Positions 34,915 through 44,376 are shown, counted from the first letter of the stretch. The stretch: 64,000 nt of DNA from Sediminibacterium roseum (GCF_009939005.1 NZ_JAACJS010000011.1:62001-126000), one strand, 5' to 3'. Program-made: numbers and translations. The notes: generated by a model not told the origin, from the letters alone.

Positions 34915-35759
34915 TGTACGAAGAAGCAACAGAAATATTATTCTTTTGTCCGCGCTGGGGCTCCGCACACATCCCATGGCCCGTGTTTGCAAGAAAGGTA
35001 AAAGAAGCTGGGTACGATGGCGTAGAAACCGATGTGCCTTTTGATGTTCAGCAGCGGGAGGAAATGTTGCAATCGCTGGAGGATCATAAATTATTGCTTA
35101 TTGCGCAGCATTGGGAAACGACGGACCCGAATTTCGAGAGCCATCTTGACGAGTACACGGGCCGTATTGCGTACCTCGCTTCCGTACGACCGCTGCTGAT
35201 CAATTCGCAGACGGGGAAAGATCATTTCAGTTTTCATGAGAACCGTTTGCTGCTGCAATCTGCGCACCACATTGCAAAAACGATGGGTGTGCCGGTTTAC
35301 CATGAAACGCACCGTGGCAAGTTCAGTTTTGCGGCGCATACAACAAAAGCATTTATCGGCAGCGATCCTGCCTTATCGCTGACCTTCGATGTATCGCATT
35401 GGTGCGCGGTGGCGGAGAGTTTGCTTGATGACCAGGAAGAAGCGGTTGCGATGGCGATCGATCGTACAAAACATGTGCATGCGCGCGTTGGCCATGCGCA
35501 GGGAGCGCAGGTGACCGATCCGCGCAGCGGGATATACAGTGCGGCCCTGGAGTTTCACCTTGCGTGCTGGGACAAGATTGTGGCGCTGAACCGCAGAAAA
35601 GAGGAACCAATGCTTACATTCACCATGGAATTCGGGCCCGCGCCTTATATGGTGCAGGACCCGTTTACTCAACAACCGTTGGCAGACCAGTGGGAGCTGA
35701 ATCTTTTTATGAAAAAGCTGCTGAGCGAACGGTATGAAAAAAACGCATTGCTGGTATGA
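34914..35759 (+). CDS. Sugar phosphate isomerase/epimerase-like TIM barrel 1
   Basis: 281 residues from the ATG at 34914. AP-endonuclease-2/xylose-isomerase-like barrel: FARKVKEAGYDGVETDVPFD, LLINSQTGKDHFSFHENRLL, VPVYHETHRGKFSFAAHTTK, LSLTFDVSHWCAVAES and KHVHARVGHAQGAQVTDP. The conserved Glu/His/Asp that bind a divalent metal are present. The family isomerises, epimerises or dehydrates sugars and inositols. Its reaction here is unknown. Translationally coupled to the PhyH gene before it and to the MurQ-like gene after it (4-base overlap). Confidence 0.85.
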   Translation: MYEEATEILFFCPRWGSAHIPWPVFARKVKEAGYDGVETDVPFDVQQREEMLQSLEDHKLLLIAQHWETTDPNFESHLDEYTGRIAYLASVRPLLINSQTGKDHFSFHENRLLLQSAHHIAKTMGVPVYHETHRGKFSFAAHTTKAFIGSDPALSLTFDVSHWCAVAESLLDDQEEAVAMAIDRTKHVHARVGHAQGAQVTDPRSGIYSAALEFHLACWDKIVALNRRKEEPMLTFTMEFGPAPYMVQDPFTQQPLADQWELNLFMKKLLSERYEKNALLV

Positions 35760-36577
35760 CAAACGAAAACAGGATCACCGAATCACCCTCACCCTACCGC
35801 AACCAGGAGCAGATGACGGCGGTGGAGATCGTGCGGCACATCAACGCAGAAGACAAGACCGTTGCAGCCGCTGTTGAACGCCAGCTCGATCGCATTGCAG
35901 CGCTTGCAGAAGTGATCGCATCAAGGCTCGCAGATGGAGGCAGGTTGTTTTATATAGGTGCAGGCACAAGCGGAAGACTTGGTGTACTCGATGCAAGCGA
36001 GTGCCCTCCTACCTATGGCGTGCCCGATGACCAGGTGATCGGGCTGATGGCAGGCGGAGATGCAGCGCTCCGATACGGAATCGAGGATGAAGAAGACAAC
36101 GCGGACGGCGGCTGGCGCGACCTGGAGAAACACCAGGTTTCAACAAAAGATATTGTGATCGGTATCGCGGCAAGTGGTACTACACCTTATGTGAGAGGCG
36201 GACTTGAAGCGTGCAGGAAACACGGCATTGTTACGGGGTGCATTGTTTGCAATCCCGGCTCACCTGTTGCTGCGCATGCAGACTACCCGGTGGAAGTGAT
36301 TACGGGGGCGGAATTTGTGACCGGGAGCACGCGGATGAAGGCGGGCACAGCGCAAAAAATGGTGCTGAACATGTTAACAACAACGGCCATGATCAGGCTG
36401 GGGCGCGTGCGCGACAACCGAATGGTGCACATGCAGATCAGCAACGACAAGCTGGTTGACAGGGGTGTGAAAATGCTGATGAGCCAGGCAGGTATAGAGG
36501 AATACGACGAAGCGAAAAAGTTACTGCTCGCGGCAGGCAGTGTAGATGCTGCTGTAAAACAATATAAAAATTGCTGA
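35756..36577 (+). CDS. murQ: N-acetylmuramic acid 6-phosphate etherase-like SIS protein
   Basis: 273 residues with the full MurQ signature: YIGAGTSGRLGVLDASECPP (catalytic Glu in ASECPP), a second Glu region YGIEDEEDNADGGWRDL, IGIAASGTTPYVRGGLEA, and GSTRMKAGTAQKMVLNML. MurQ splits the lactyl ether of MurNAc-6-phosphate to GlcNAc-6-phosphate and D-lactate. It is slightly shorter than the usual ~300 residues, missing the tail. No MurNAc kinase or PTS is in this window, so the 6-phosphate substrate must come from elsewhere, or the enzyme acts on another ether-substituted sugar phosphate. Confidence 0.9.
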   Translation: MTNENRITESPSPYRNQEQMTAVEIVRHINAEDKTVAAAVERQLDRIAALAEVIASRLADGGRLFYIGAGTSGRLGVLDASECPPTYGVPDDQVIGLMAGGDAALRYGIEDEEDNADGGWRDLEKHQVSTKDIVIGIAASGTTPYVRGGLEACRKHGIVTGCIVCNPGSPVAAHADYPVEVITGAEFVTGSTRMKAGTAQKMVLNMLTTTAMIRLGRVRDNRMVHMQISNDKLVDRGVKMLMSQAGIEEYDEAKKLLLAAGSVDAAVKQYKNC

Positions 36578-36581
36578 ACAA

Positions 36582-37859
36582 ATGCCCATAGAACCAACCA
36601 CGACCAACAGCCCGAAGACCACGAAATACGTGATCATCATCGGCGCGTTCTTTTTTATTTTCGGGTTCATCACCTGGATCAACGGAACGCTGATCCCTTA
36701 CCTGCGCATCGCATGCGAGCTTGAAGAATGGCAGGCCTATCTCGTGACGTTTGCATTTTATATTTCCTATACGATCATGGCCATTCCATCGAGCGCTTTG
36801 CTCGCAAGAACAGGGATGATCAAGGGAATGAGCATCGGATTGGGTGTGATGGCGCTGGGTTGCCTGGTATTTGTTCCGGCAGCCTATACAAGAAATTACA
36901 TGATGTTCCTGGTTGGATTGTTTGGCGTGGGCACGGGCCTCACCTTATTGCAAACCGCGGTCAACCCCTACATCACGTTGCTCGGCCCTGCGGATACAGC
37001 GGCAAAACGCATCAGCATGATGGGCATCTGTAACAAAGTGGCGGGCATACTTGCGCCATTGGTGATCGGCAGCATCATCTTAAAAAACGCAAACGGCCTC
37101 GTAGAAGAACTTGCGAAGATGAACGCAGCGGAAAAAACCGCGCGGCTCGACCAGCTGGCGCACAGCGTGATCGTTCCTTACATCGTGCTGGCCGCCATTC
37201 TTGTACTGATCGCTTTCCTGATACGATTTGCACATTTGCCAGAGATCATGCCGGAGCAAAATGAAGAAGCGGGTGTTTCCGTTCATACATCTCCGAAAGT
37301 GAACCGGCAATATGCCATGGGTTTTATGGCCATCTTCTGCTGCGTAGGCGCGGAAGTACTTGCAGGAGACTCGATCGGGAATTATGGCATGTACCATGGC
37401 ATTGATCTCGACATCGCAAAAAGCCTCACATCGTATACACTTGCTGCAATGATGGCAGGTTATCTTTTTGGCGTGACGGCCATCCCAAAACTCATTTCGC
37501 AACAAAAGGCATTTTTATTTTCCACGATTGGTGGATTGATCATCAGTATTCTTATTGTTGTGTTACCCGGCATCCTTTCGCTGGTGTTCCTCGCGTTGCT
37601 TGGATTGTGCAATGCTTTACTGTGGCCCGCCATCTGGCCGCAGGCCCTGAACGGGCTGCAGGGAAAACAGCTCGCCAAAGGCTCAGCGATCCTCATCATG
37701 GGTATTCTTGGCGGGGCATTGCTTCCACTACTTTACGGTGCCGCAGGAAAATTCAGCAACAACCAGGTTGCGTACCTGCTGCTTGTTCCCGTATATCTTT
37801 TCCTGATCTATTACAGCTATATAGGTAAACGTTCCTCAAAAGTAAATTCCCCCTCATGA
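36582..37859 (+). CDS. FHS-family sugar:H+ symporter (FucP/NagP-like MFS)
   Basis: 425 residues, 12 predicted membrane helices. Family stretches: FFIFGFITWINGTLIPYLRI, FYISYTIMAIPSSALLARTG, GVGTGLTLLQTAVNPYITLL and LGLCNALLWPAIWPQALNGL. FHS carriers bring fucose, glucose, galactose or N-acetylglucosamine across the inner membrane. Lying 4 bases after the MurQ-like gene, it may carry an N-acetylated sugar. The next MFS gene overlaps it by 4 bases. Confidence 0.92.
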   Translation: MPIEPTTTNSPKTTKYVIIIGAFFFIFGFITWINGTLIPYLRIACELEEWQAYLVTFAFYISYTIMAIPSSALLARTGMIKGMSIGLGVMALGCLVFVPAAYTRNYMMFLVGLFGVGTGLTLLQTAVNPYITLLGPADTAAKRISMMGICNKVAGILAPLVIGSIILKNANGLVEELAKMNAAEKTARLDQLAHSVIVPYIVLAAILVLIAFLIRFAHLPEIMPEQNEEAGVSVHTSPKVNRQYAMGFMAIFCCVGAEVLAGDSIGNYGMYHGIDLDIAKSLTSYTLAAMMAGYLFGVTAIPKLISQQKAFLFSTIGGLIISILIVVLPGILSLVFLALLGLCNALLWPAIWPQALNGLQGKQLAKGSAILIMGILGGALLPLLYGAAGKFSNNQVAYLLLVPVYLFLIYYSYIGKRSSKVNSPS

Positions 37860-39160
37860 ACCAGATCCCTGCTTTGCAAACACCAAAAACAAATTACCGT
37901 TGGTTTGTCTGCGTACTGTTGTTTTTCGCAACCACCATCAATTATCTCGACAGGCAGGTAATGGGGCTGCTGAAGCCCGTTCTTGAAAAAGAATTCAACT
38001 GGACGGAAACGGATTACAGTTACATCGTGATGGCATTCACTGCTTCTTATGCGGTGGGACTTGTAGTGTTTGGACGGATCATAGATAAAATCGGCACAAG
38101 GCTCGGCTACACAATATCCATCACATTCTGGAGCATCGCTGCCATGGCGCATGCGGCTGTGAAAAGCACGTTTGGTTTTGGTGTGGCAAGAGCGAGCCTG
38201 GCATTGGGCGAATCGGGAAATTTTCCTGCGGCCATCAAAACCGTTGCAGAATGGTTCCCTAAAAAAGAACGTGCACTTGCCACGGGCATTTTCGATTCAG
38301 GATCCAACATCGGCGCATGCGTGGCACCGATACTGATCCCATGGATACTGGGAATGTATGGATGGCAGGAAGCCTTCATCATCACTGGGAGCATCGGTTT
38401 TTTGTGGCTTGTTGCCTGGCGCATCTTTTACCAGACACCAGAAAAACAAAAACGGTTGTCGCCCGAAGAACGCGCCTACATCAACAGCGATGAGGCAGCG
38501 GAATTGCCTGCGGAACAACAGCAGAACGTATCGTGGTTCAGCCTTTTCAAACTGAAACAGACATGGGCCTTTATCATCGGTAAATTTTTCACCGATCCCA
38601 TCTGGTACTTCTTTTTGTTCTGGCTCCCTTCCTATTTCAGTTCCACTTTTCACCTCGACCTGAAAAAACCAAGCCTCCCGCTTGTTGTTATTTATACTGC
38701 AACCACCATCGGCGCCATCGGCGGCGGATGGCTCTCATCCTACCTGATCAAAAAAGGATGGTTTGTGTACCGCTCCCGAAAATTCACGTTGCTGTTGTCT
38801 GCTTTTTGCGTGGTACCGATCTTTTTGGCAAGATATACAACAGACATGTGGGTGGTGATCGGGCTCATCAGTCTTGCAGTACTCGGCAACTCAGCCTGGA
38901 GCGCAAATATTTACACCATCGTATCGGATATGCTTCCCAAGAAAGCAGTCAGCTCCGTGATCGGGATCGGTGGTATGGCAGGTGCAATAGGCGGTGTGAT
39001 CTTTCCATTGTTCATCGGATGGGTGCTCGACTATTACAAAGGCATCGGCAATATAGTTGGCGGGTACAACGTGATCTTTATTGTATGCAGCCTCTCCTTT
39101 TTGATCGCCTGGATCCTGATGCATTTTGTAACACCAAAAATGAAACCCATACAATTTTAA
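37856..39160 (+). CDS. MFS transporter of the hexuronate (ACS/ExuT-like) type
   Basis: 434 residues, 12 membrane helices. Typical of anion:cation symporters for hexuronates: VLLFFATTINYLDRQVMGLL, LGESGNFPAAIKTVAEWFPK, KERALATGIFDSGSNIGA and WIYFFLFWLP-like WYFFLFWLPSYFSSTFHLDL. This would import galacturonate, glucuronate or a related acid released by the GH28 and GH105 enzymes. Having both an FHS and a hexuronate carrier side by side supports a mixed neutral/acidic substrate. Confidence 0.92.
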   Translation: MNQIPALQTPKTNYRWFVCVLLFFATTINYLDRQVMGLLKPVLEKEFNWTETDYSYIVMAFTASYAVGLVVFGRIIDKIGTRLGYTISITFWSIAAMAHAAVKSTFGFGVARASLALGESGNFPAAIKTVAEWFPKKERALATGIFDSGSNIGACVAPILIPWILGMYGWQEAFIITGSIGFLWLVAWRIFYQTPEKQKRLSPEERAYINSDEAAELPAEQQQNVSWFSLFKLKQTWAFIIGKFFTDPIWYFFLFWLPSYFSSTFHLDLKKPSLPLVVIYTATTIGAIGGGWLSSYLIKKGWFVYRSRKFTLLLSAFCVVPIFLARYTTDMWVVIGLISLAVLGNSAWSANIYTIVSDMLPKKAVSSVIGIGGMAGAIGGVIFPLFIGWVLDYYKGIGNIVGGYNVIFIVCSLSFLIAWILMHFVTPKMKPIQF

Positions 39161-39161
39161 G

Positions 39162-40865
39162 ATGCGCCGCATTGTTGTTTTTTGCATGTTACTGGTAAGC
39201 GCTTCGCTGCACGCACGCACGCTATACGTATCCGTGAAAGGCGACGACCGGTCGGCGGGCAGTGCAGCGAACCCGCTTCAATCGATCAACAGGGCCGTTA
39301 AACTGGCAAACGCAGGTGATACCGTTTTGCTCACTGCCGGCACCTACCGGCAAACGATACGCATCAGCGGGAAGGCTGGCAACATAGACAATCCTGTTTA
39401 CATCATCGCCCAAAACAAGAACACGGTGATCGACGGCGGCGCACCTGCGCCTGGGATGGGTCTCGATTACAACTGGATCGAATTGAACAACACCGCATGG
39501 ATCGTGTTCCAGGGCATCTCTTTCGTCAACGGATGGACGGACCCCGTGAACGTGAAAAATTCTTCTTACATCTCTTTCCGTTATTGCAATTTCAAGGGCG
39601 GAAGAAAAGTGATACTCGCCACCGGCGCGGATACACACCATGTGCTGGTGGAAGGTTGCAGCTGGGACCAGGGCGGGGAGAAATTATGGACGATCGACAA
39701 AGATGTACGTGGCGTTGATGCATGGCTATCGATGCATCATGAACTGATGGGTTATTACAACGGATCGCTGATCGACAGCCGCGCATCCGGCGGTTCATTT
39801 GTAATCAGGCGCAACCGGATCACCAACGCATACAACGGCATCCGGTTCACCTCTAAAAAAGGATACGACGCAAACATAGAAGTGTATGAAAATGACATCT
39901 CCAACATACGCGACAATGATTTTGAGCCCGAACATTACGCATTCAACCTTCACATCTACCACAACCGGTCGCACAACATACACAAAACACTTTCGGTAGA
40001 TGATGTTGCGGGCGGCTACATCTATTACTATGGCAATACCGTAACAATGGACAGCACGGCGTGGGCAAAAAAAATCTGCAGCGGGTTTTCCAAAATATAC
40101 GGTGGCGTAGACAGTCTTACTTACCCGTTGTATTTTTTCAACAACAGTTTTTTCGGCTACGGCAAAGGCTTCAACGCAATGGAACACAGGGCGCGGATGC
40201 TGAAACATTACAACAACGCATATTATTTTGCCGGCGAACAGGGATTGATATTGGAGTACATCGATCCAACAAACGAATTTGACAACGACATCACCAACAA
40301 ACCATGGCCATCATCGATACGGAACAACGCGTTGGAAAAAAACGGGAAGACGGCAGACGTAAAATTCAGGAATGTTTTTCAACGCGACCTTCGCCTGCAG
40401 CCATCCAGTATTGCCATTGACGCAGGAAAACAACTGTCGTTTCCCGAACTGCAATGGACACAATCGTTCAAGGGCAAGTCGGTTGATGTGGGCGCCTATG
40501 AAGACAATGAACCTGTCCAGGGCCCGCCCTATCATTTCCGCAAACCGGAGAACGCAGCTTTTCATTACACCGAAACGCCAAGGGTGGTTCGCTATTATGT
40601 GAATGGCAACAAACTTCACCTGTTTTTTTCTGAAGCGATGGATGCGCAGAGCTTATCAAACAACAACATCGAGATACAGTGCCGAAACAAAAAACTGAAA
40701 GTGCAGAACAGTGTTTTGCAGGACGGAGCCTATGAATGGATCGTGGAAACGGACACGCAATTGATTGCAAATGAGATCTCGATCGGGTTCATCAAAAAAC
40801 CGGTTTCGGTTCATGGCGGTGTTTATACAAACTGGGCCGCGGCCATTCCTGTTATTGCTAAATGA
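39162..40865 (+). CDS. Exported right-handed parallel beta-helix protein
   Basis: 567 residues: a signal peptide (IVVFCMLLVSASLHA), then TLYVSVKGDDRSAGSAANPL and INRAVKLANAGDTVLLTAGT, the common start of parallel-beta-helix lyases and hydrolases. Rung-like repeats follow (ISFRYCNFKGG, HHVLVEGCSWDQGG, FVIRRNRITNAYNGIRF, IEVYENDISNIRDNDFEPE), ending AIDAGK..DVGAYEDNEP. A C-terminal ~100-residue Ig-like beta domain ends the protein. It may be a lyase or carbohydrate-binding partner for GH105; the family is not assigned. One base after the hexuronate carrier. Confidence 0.82.
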   Translation: MRRIVVFCMLLVSASLHARTLYVSVKGDDRSAGSAANPLQSINRAVKLANAGDTVLLTAGTYRQTIRISGKAGNIDNPVYIIAQNKNTVIDGGAPAPGMGLDYNWIELNNTAWIVFQGISFVNGWTDPVNVKNSSYISFRYCNFKGGRKVILATGADTHHVLVEGCSWDQGGEKLWTIDKDVRGVDAWLSMHHELMGYYNGSLIDSRASGGSFVIRRNRITNAYNGIRFTSKKGYDANIEVYENDISNIRDNDFEPEHYAFNLHIYHNRSHNIHKTLSVDDVAGGYIYYYGNTVTMDSTAWAKKICSGFSKIYGGVDSLTYPLYFFNNSFFGYGKGFNAMEHRARMLKHYNNAYYFAGEQGLILEYIDPTNEFDNDITNKPWPSSIRNNALEKNGKTADVKFRNVFQRDLRLQPSSIAIDAGKQLSFPELQWTQSFKGKSVDVGAYEDNEPVQGPPYHFRKPENAAFHYTETPRVVRYYVNGNKLHLFFSEAMDAQSLSNNNIEIQCRNKKLKVQNSVLQDGAYEWIVETDTQLIANEISIGFIKKPVSVHGGVYTNWAAAIPVIAK

Positions 40866-41800
40866 TCATAAACATGTCGCAGAAAAAATATACGGAATCG
40901 ATCACCTGCTGTTACCTCTATATCATTTCGCAATATGGGTATCCCCCGCCTGCAGCGGGCACGACAGGCTATTTGCAGCAGATGCACGACATGGGATTTG
41001 CAAGCGTAGAACTGGAGGGCATCCGCGAAGAGCATGTATTGGAAATGCATGCGCAACGGCATGCCATCAAAGAGAAGATCGACCAGCTCTCGCTTAAAGT
41101 ACCCTATTACTGCGCGGTGCTTCCCGGGCTTGGTTCTGCGGATGCTGAAGAACGCAAGGCAAACCTCCGGATCTTCAGGAAAGGATGCGAAACGGCAGTT
41201 GCTTTCGGATCATTGGGTATTCTTGACAATGCACCGTTACCGCCTTATCAATTCCCTGCAGATATTCCCGTTGTGAGGCATTATGAAGAAGAGGTTGTAT
41301 TGTCGGCGGGACTACCCGTGGACCTCGACTGGAAAAACTACTGGAAGGGATTGACGGATACATACCGCGAGGCATGTGATATTGCGGCCGGGTTCGGCCT
41401 CACCTACCAGATGCATCCTGCAGCCGGTGTATTGAGTGCCACAACGGATGCGTTCCTTTATTTTGCGCAGGCGGTGGACAGGAAAAACCTCCGCTTCAAC
41501 CTGGATACGGCGAACCAGTTTTTCCTGAAAGACAATCTTGTTTTATCGCTGCTGCGCCTTGCAGATCACATCGATTACATTCATCTCTCAGACAACCGCG
41601 GCGCCCACGTGGAGCATATTGTGCCGGGAGATGGTTCGATCCGCTGGGATCTTTTTTTTGATACACTTTCAAAGATCAAATTCAAAGGCCATATCGGCAT
41701 CGATGTGGGCGGAGATGAATCGGATATAGGTAACATCGACACAGCCTACGCCAGATCAGCATCGTGGTTAAGCGAAAAAATAAAAACATACCAATTGTAA
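40862..41800 (+). CDS. Sugar phosphate isomerase/epimerase-like TIM barrel 2
   Basis: 312 residues from the ATG at 40862; a second ATG at 40874 would also fit. Barrel motifs: MHDMGFASVELEGIREEHVL, YQMHPAAGVLSATTDAFLYF, LRFNLDTANQFFLKDN, DHIDYIHLSDNRGAHVEHIV, PGDGSIRWDLFF and HIGIDVGGDES. This is the metal-binding pattern of xylose-isomerase-like epimerases (Asp, His, Glu). It differs from the first barrel (34914), so the two probably act on different intermediates. ATGA overlap with the beta-helix gene. Confidence 0.85.
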   Translation: MIINMSQKKYTESITCCYLYIISQYGYPPPAAGTTGYLQQMHDMGFASVELEGIREEHVLEMHAQRHAIKEKIDQLSLKVPYYCAVLPGLGSADAEERKANLRIFRKGCETAVAFGSLGILDNAPLPPYQFPADIPVVRHYEEEVVLSAGLPVDLDWKNYWKGLTDTYREACDIAAGFGLTYQMHPAAGVLSATTDAFLYFAQAVDRKNLRFNLDTANQFFLKDNLVLSLLRLADHIDYIHLSDNRGAHVEHIVPGDGSIRWDLFFDTLSKIKFKGHIGIDVGGDESDIGNIDTAYARSASWLSEKIKTYQL

Positions 41801-41806
41801 AATACA

Positions 41807-43522
41807 ATGCCGGCACAACCGCACCATAAAAAGATCTGTATTGCGTTGTTGGGTGTATTGTGCACCTGTCTTCTCCAGGCGCAGGAAAGCATACAACAAC
41901 AGGCGCTCTCCGCTTCAGTGCGTGTTGCAGACAAACTGATCCGCGATACAAGGTTCCGGCTCGACGCCGTTCCGCAAAAAGAAGAACTTGGCATGCAGGT
42001 GATCGACTTCAGGGATATGATCACGACAAAGGACCGGAAAGCCTTTGCGGTACGCAGGTTCACGGTCGTGGCCGATTCGCTTGTCGGCTTTGGCATTTCG
42101 CACGAAGGACAGGCGATCGTTTCGGTGAATGGATCACCAGTGTATACATCGACAAACAGTTCATTCACTGCGCCAAAAGAATACGCATACAACAGGTTCC
42201 ATTTTCAAAAAACGTTCAGGGTGCTTTTGAAAAAAGGGACCAACGAGATCAGTATTCGATATGTATCAACCGGCAAGCAAGCGGTTGTGTTTCTCCGTGC
42301 GCAAAATGCAGCTGGTGATGCAGACAATACCGTAAAGTTTGAAAAACAATGGCAGTTACTTGGGGCGTTTGCAAAGAACGATGCGGTTACAGATCCTGGC
42401 AAAGCGCATTATTTATTTTTTAAAGGTAAATATTATACGTGGCAATCGCCTCCGCAGCGGATGATACCGCAGTTGCAGGTAGACAGTACGCTTACGTATT
42501 TCCGCGATCCGTATCTTGACTGGAACTATTCAAACGGAAATACGGTCTGGAGCGCAATGATGCTCGATGGCGCAACAACCGATCCAAAATACAGGAGTTA
42601 TGTGAAAGCGTATACGGGGTTTATGATGGATCACCTGGATTATTTCCGTGCACAATACGATTCGCTTTTTGTATGGCGCGGAAGTTTTCACCGGTTCTTC
42701 CGCATGTCTATGTTGGATGACGCCGGCTCGGCCGTGTTGCCTTATCTCGACCTGTATGCGATCAGCCCTGATGAAGCCATCAAAAAGAAAATACTTGATC
42801 CCGTTGCAGATTACATACTTCACAAACAGGTTCGGTTGAGCGATGGCACTTATTGCCGGCCCGAACCGGTTGAATATACCGTTTGGTGCGATGACTTGTT
42901 TATGAGCGTACCGTTCCTGCTGCGTTGGGCAGAGATCACAAACAATGTTTCGCTGTATGATGAGGCGGTGAAACAGTTTAACGGTTTCAGGAAATATTTG
43001 CTCGATCCGCAGACGGGTTTGTTTCACCATGGATGGTTCAGCCATACACAACAACGCTCACCCGTGCGCTGGGGCCGCGCCAATGGCTGGATCGCCTGGG
43101 CAACGATGGAATTGCTTGAACGGCTCCCTGCATCGCACAGGGCATATACAGGAATACTGGAAGCGTTCCGTTCACAGATGAATACGTTGAGGCAATACCA
43201 GGAATCAAACGGTATGTGGCACCAGGTGCTCGACAAGCCGGCATCCTTTGAAGAAACTTCCTGCACGGCCATGTTTACGATGGCCATGGCGAAAGGCGTA
43301 CGAAAGGGCTGGATCAACAACAGTTTCCGCGAAGCGGCGCTGAAGGGATGGAAAGCGGTGCAAAGCAAAATAGATGCAGACGGCACCGTGCACGACATCT
43401 GCCGTGGTACCGAAATCGGGTACGACGATAATTTTTATTTCACCAGGCAAAGATTCAACCAGGACCCACGTGGCCTCGGATCCGTAATCGCCGCAGGTAT
43501 TGAGGTTAGTCAACTGAAATAA
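41807..43522 (+). CDS. GH88/GH105-type unsaturated (rhamno)galacturonyl hydrolase, exported
   Basis: 571 residues: a signal peptide (CIALLGVLCTCLLQA), a ~150-residue N-terminal beta domain, then the (alpha/alpha)6 barrel of the YteR family. Motifs: TVWCDDLFMSVPFLLRWAEI (Asp362-Asp363, the family's catalytic Asp), GLFHHGWFSHTQQRSPVRWG, RANGWIAWATMELLERLP and SFEETSCTAMFTMAMAKGV. It hydrolyses the unsaturated uronic acid left by a polysaccharide lyase. No classical lyase is obvious, so the beta-helix or toroid proteins nearby are candidates for that step. Confidence 0.9.
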   Translation: MPAQPHHKKICIALLGVLCTCLLQAQESIQQQALSASVRVADKLIRDTRFRLDAVPQKEELGMQVIDFRDMITTKDRKAFAVRRFTVVADSLVGFGISHEGQAIVSVNGSPVYTSTNSSFTAPKEYAYNRFHFQKTFRVLLKKGTNEISIRYVSTGKQAVVFLRAQNAAGDADNTVKFEKQWQLLGAFAKNDAVTDPGKAHYLFFKGKYYTWQSPPQRMIPQLQVDSTLTYFRDPYLDWNYSNGNTVWSAMMLDGATTDPKYRSYVKAYTGFMMDHLDYFRAQYDSLFVWRGSFHRFFRMSMLDDAGSAVLPYLDLYAISPDEAIKKKILDPVADYILHKQVRLSDGTYCRPEPVEYTVWCDDLFMSVPFLLRWAEITNNVSLYDEAVKQFNGFRKYLLDPQTGLFHHGWFSHTQQRSPVRWGRANGWIAWATMELLERLPASHRAYTGILEAFRSQMNTLRQYQESNGMWHQVLDKPASFEETSCTAMFTMAMAKGVRKGWINNSFREAALKGWKAVQSKIDADGTVHDICRGTEIGYDDNFYFTRQRFNQDPRGLGSVIAAGIEVSQLK

Positions 43523-43531
43523 ACCAAAAAA

Positions 43532-43557
43532 AATTCCTAATTTCTAATTATCAATTA
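43532..43557. repeat. Degenerate AATTCCT heptamer run
   Basis: Units AATTCCT, AATTTCT, AATTATC and AATTA follow in perfect 7-base steps in the 37-base gap between GH105 and the second PhyH gene. It looks like a decayed single arm of the arrays at 2236-2316 and 16334-16494. Confidence 0.55.
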
Positions 43558-43559
43558 CA

Positions 43560-44324
43560 ATGATCACACCTTCAATGATTGAAACATTTGATGCGAAAGG
43601 TTTTCTTGTTGTTCCAGACGTGTTGAATAGCGACGAGATCGAATACTACCGCAACATTTACGAACAATTCCTAAACAATAAGATCGACGCGAGCCGCTAC
43701 CGTTCTGATCTGGGCGGGTTTGCAAAAACCGATGAAGATGTAAAACAAGAGAAGATCACGCAGATCATGCTGCCCGGTCGTGTGTTCCCGGAATTGCTCA
43801 CCAAAAAAATGCATACGCTTTCATTGCAGATGGCGAAGGAGTTGCTTGGTGAGGATATGGAACTTGATTTTGATATGCTGATCGACAAAGCGCCCTTCAG
43901 TGCAACGGCGACACCATGGCACCAGGATTGTGCATACTGGATCACGATGCCCGACAAGCGCGCCGCAAGTTGCTGGATGGCTTTGGATGATGCGATCGTA
44001 GACAATGGCTGTATGTGGTATGTTGAGGGCTCGCACCTCGGCCCCATCCGCCCGCACCGCCCGGCTGGCAAGGGCGGTGGCGCTTTGCAGTGCGATGCGG
44101 AAGAATCTGAAGGTACCGCTGTTGAAATACCCGCGGGATCGTGTGTCTGGCACCACGGTGCAACCTTGCATTACAGCAGGGGCAACACAACCGCCTTGCG
44201 CCGCCGCGCTTATATCAGTAACTTCAGACCGGCAGAGATGATCAGGTTTGAAAGAGAACGCGGGTTTGATCACACAGGAGAAAGAGAAGTGAAGGATGAG
44301 AGGGCGCAGGACCAGCTGTCGTAA
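43560..44324 (+). CDS. Phytanoyl-CoA dioxygenase (PhyH) family protein 2
   Basis: 254 residues. Fe(II)/2-oxoglutarate oxygenase: metal ligands His121 and Asp123 in WHQDCAYW, and a third His in VWHHGATLHYSRGNTT; ASCWMALDDAIVDNGCMWYV and EGSHLGPIRPH complete the core. It is a distant paralogue of the protein at 34018 (shared WHQD.(S/A)YW and CW..LDDA.V(E/D)NGC patterns), but shorter at both ends. Substrate unknown. Confidence 0.9.
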   Translation: MITPSMIETFDAKGFLVVPDVLNSDEIEYYRNIYEQFLNNKIDASRYRSDLGGFAKTDEDVKQEKITQIMLPGRVFPELLTKKMHTLSLQMAKELLGEDMELDFDMLIDKAPFSATATPWHQDCAYWITMPDKRAASCWMALDDAIVDNGCMWYVEGSHLGPIRPHRPAGKGGGALQCDAEESEGTAVEIPAGSCVWHHGATLHYSRGNTTALRRRAYISNFRPAEMIRFERERGFDHTGEREVKDERAQDQLS

Positions 44325-44376
44325 GTTAACAGAAACAGTAACCACTTACCTATTGAAGTTTCAATCCGAAATGTGA

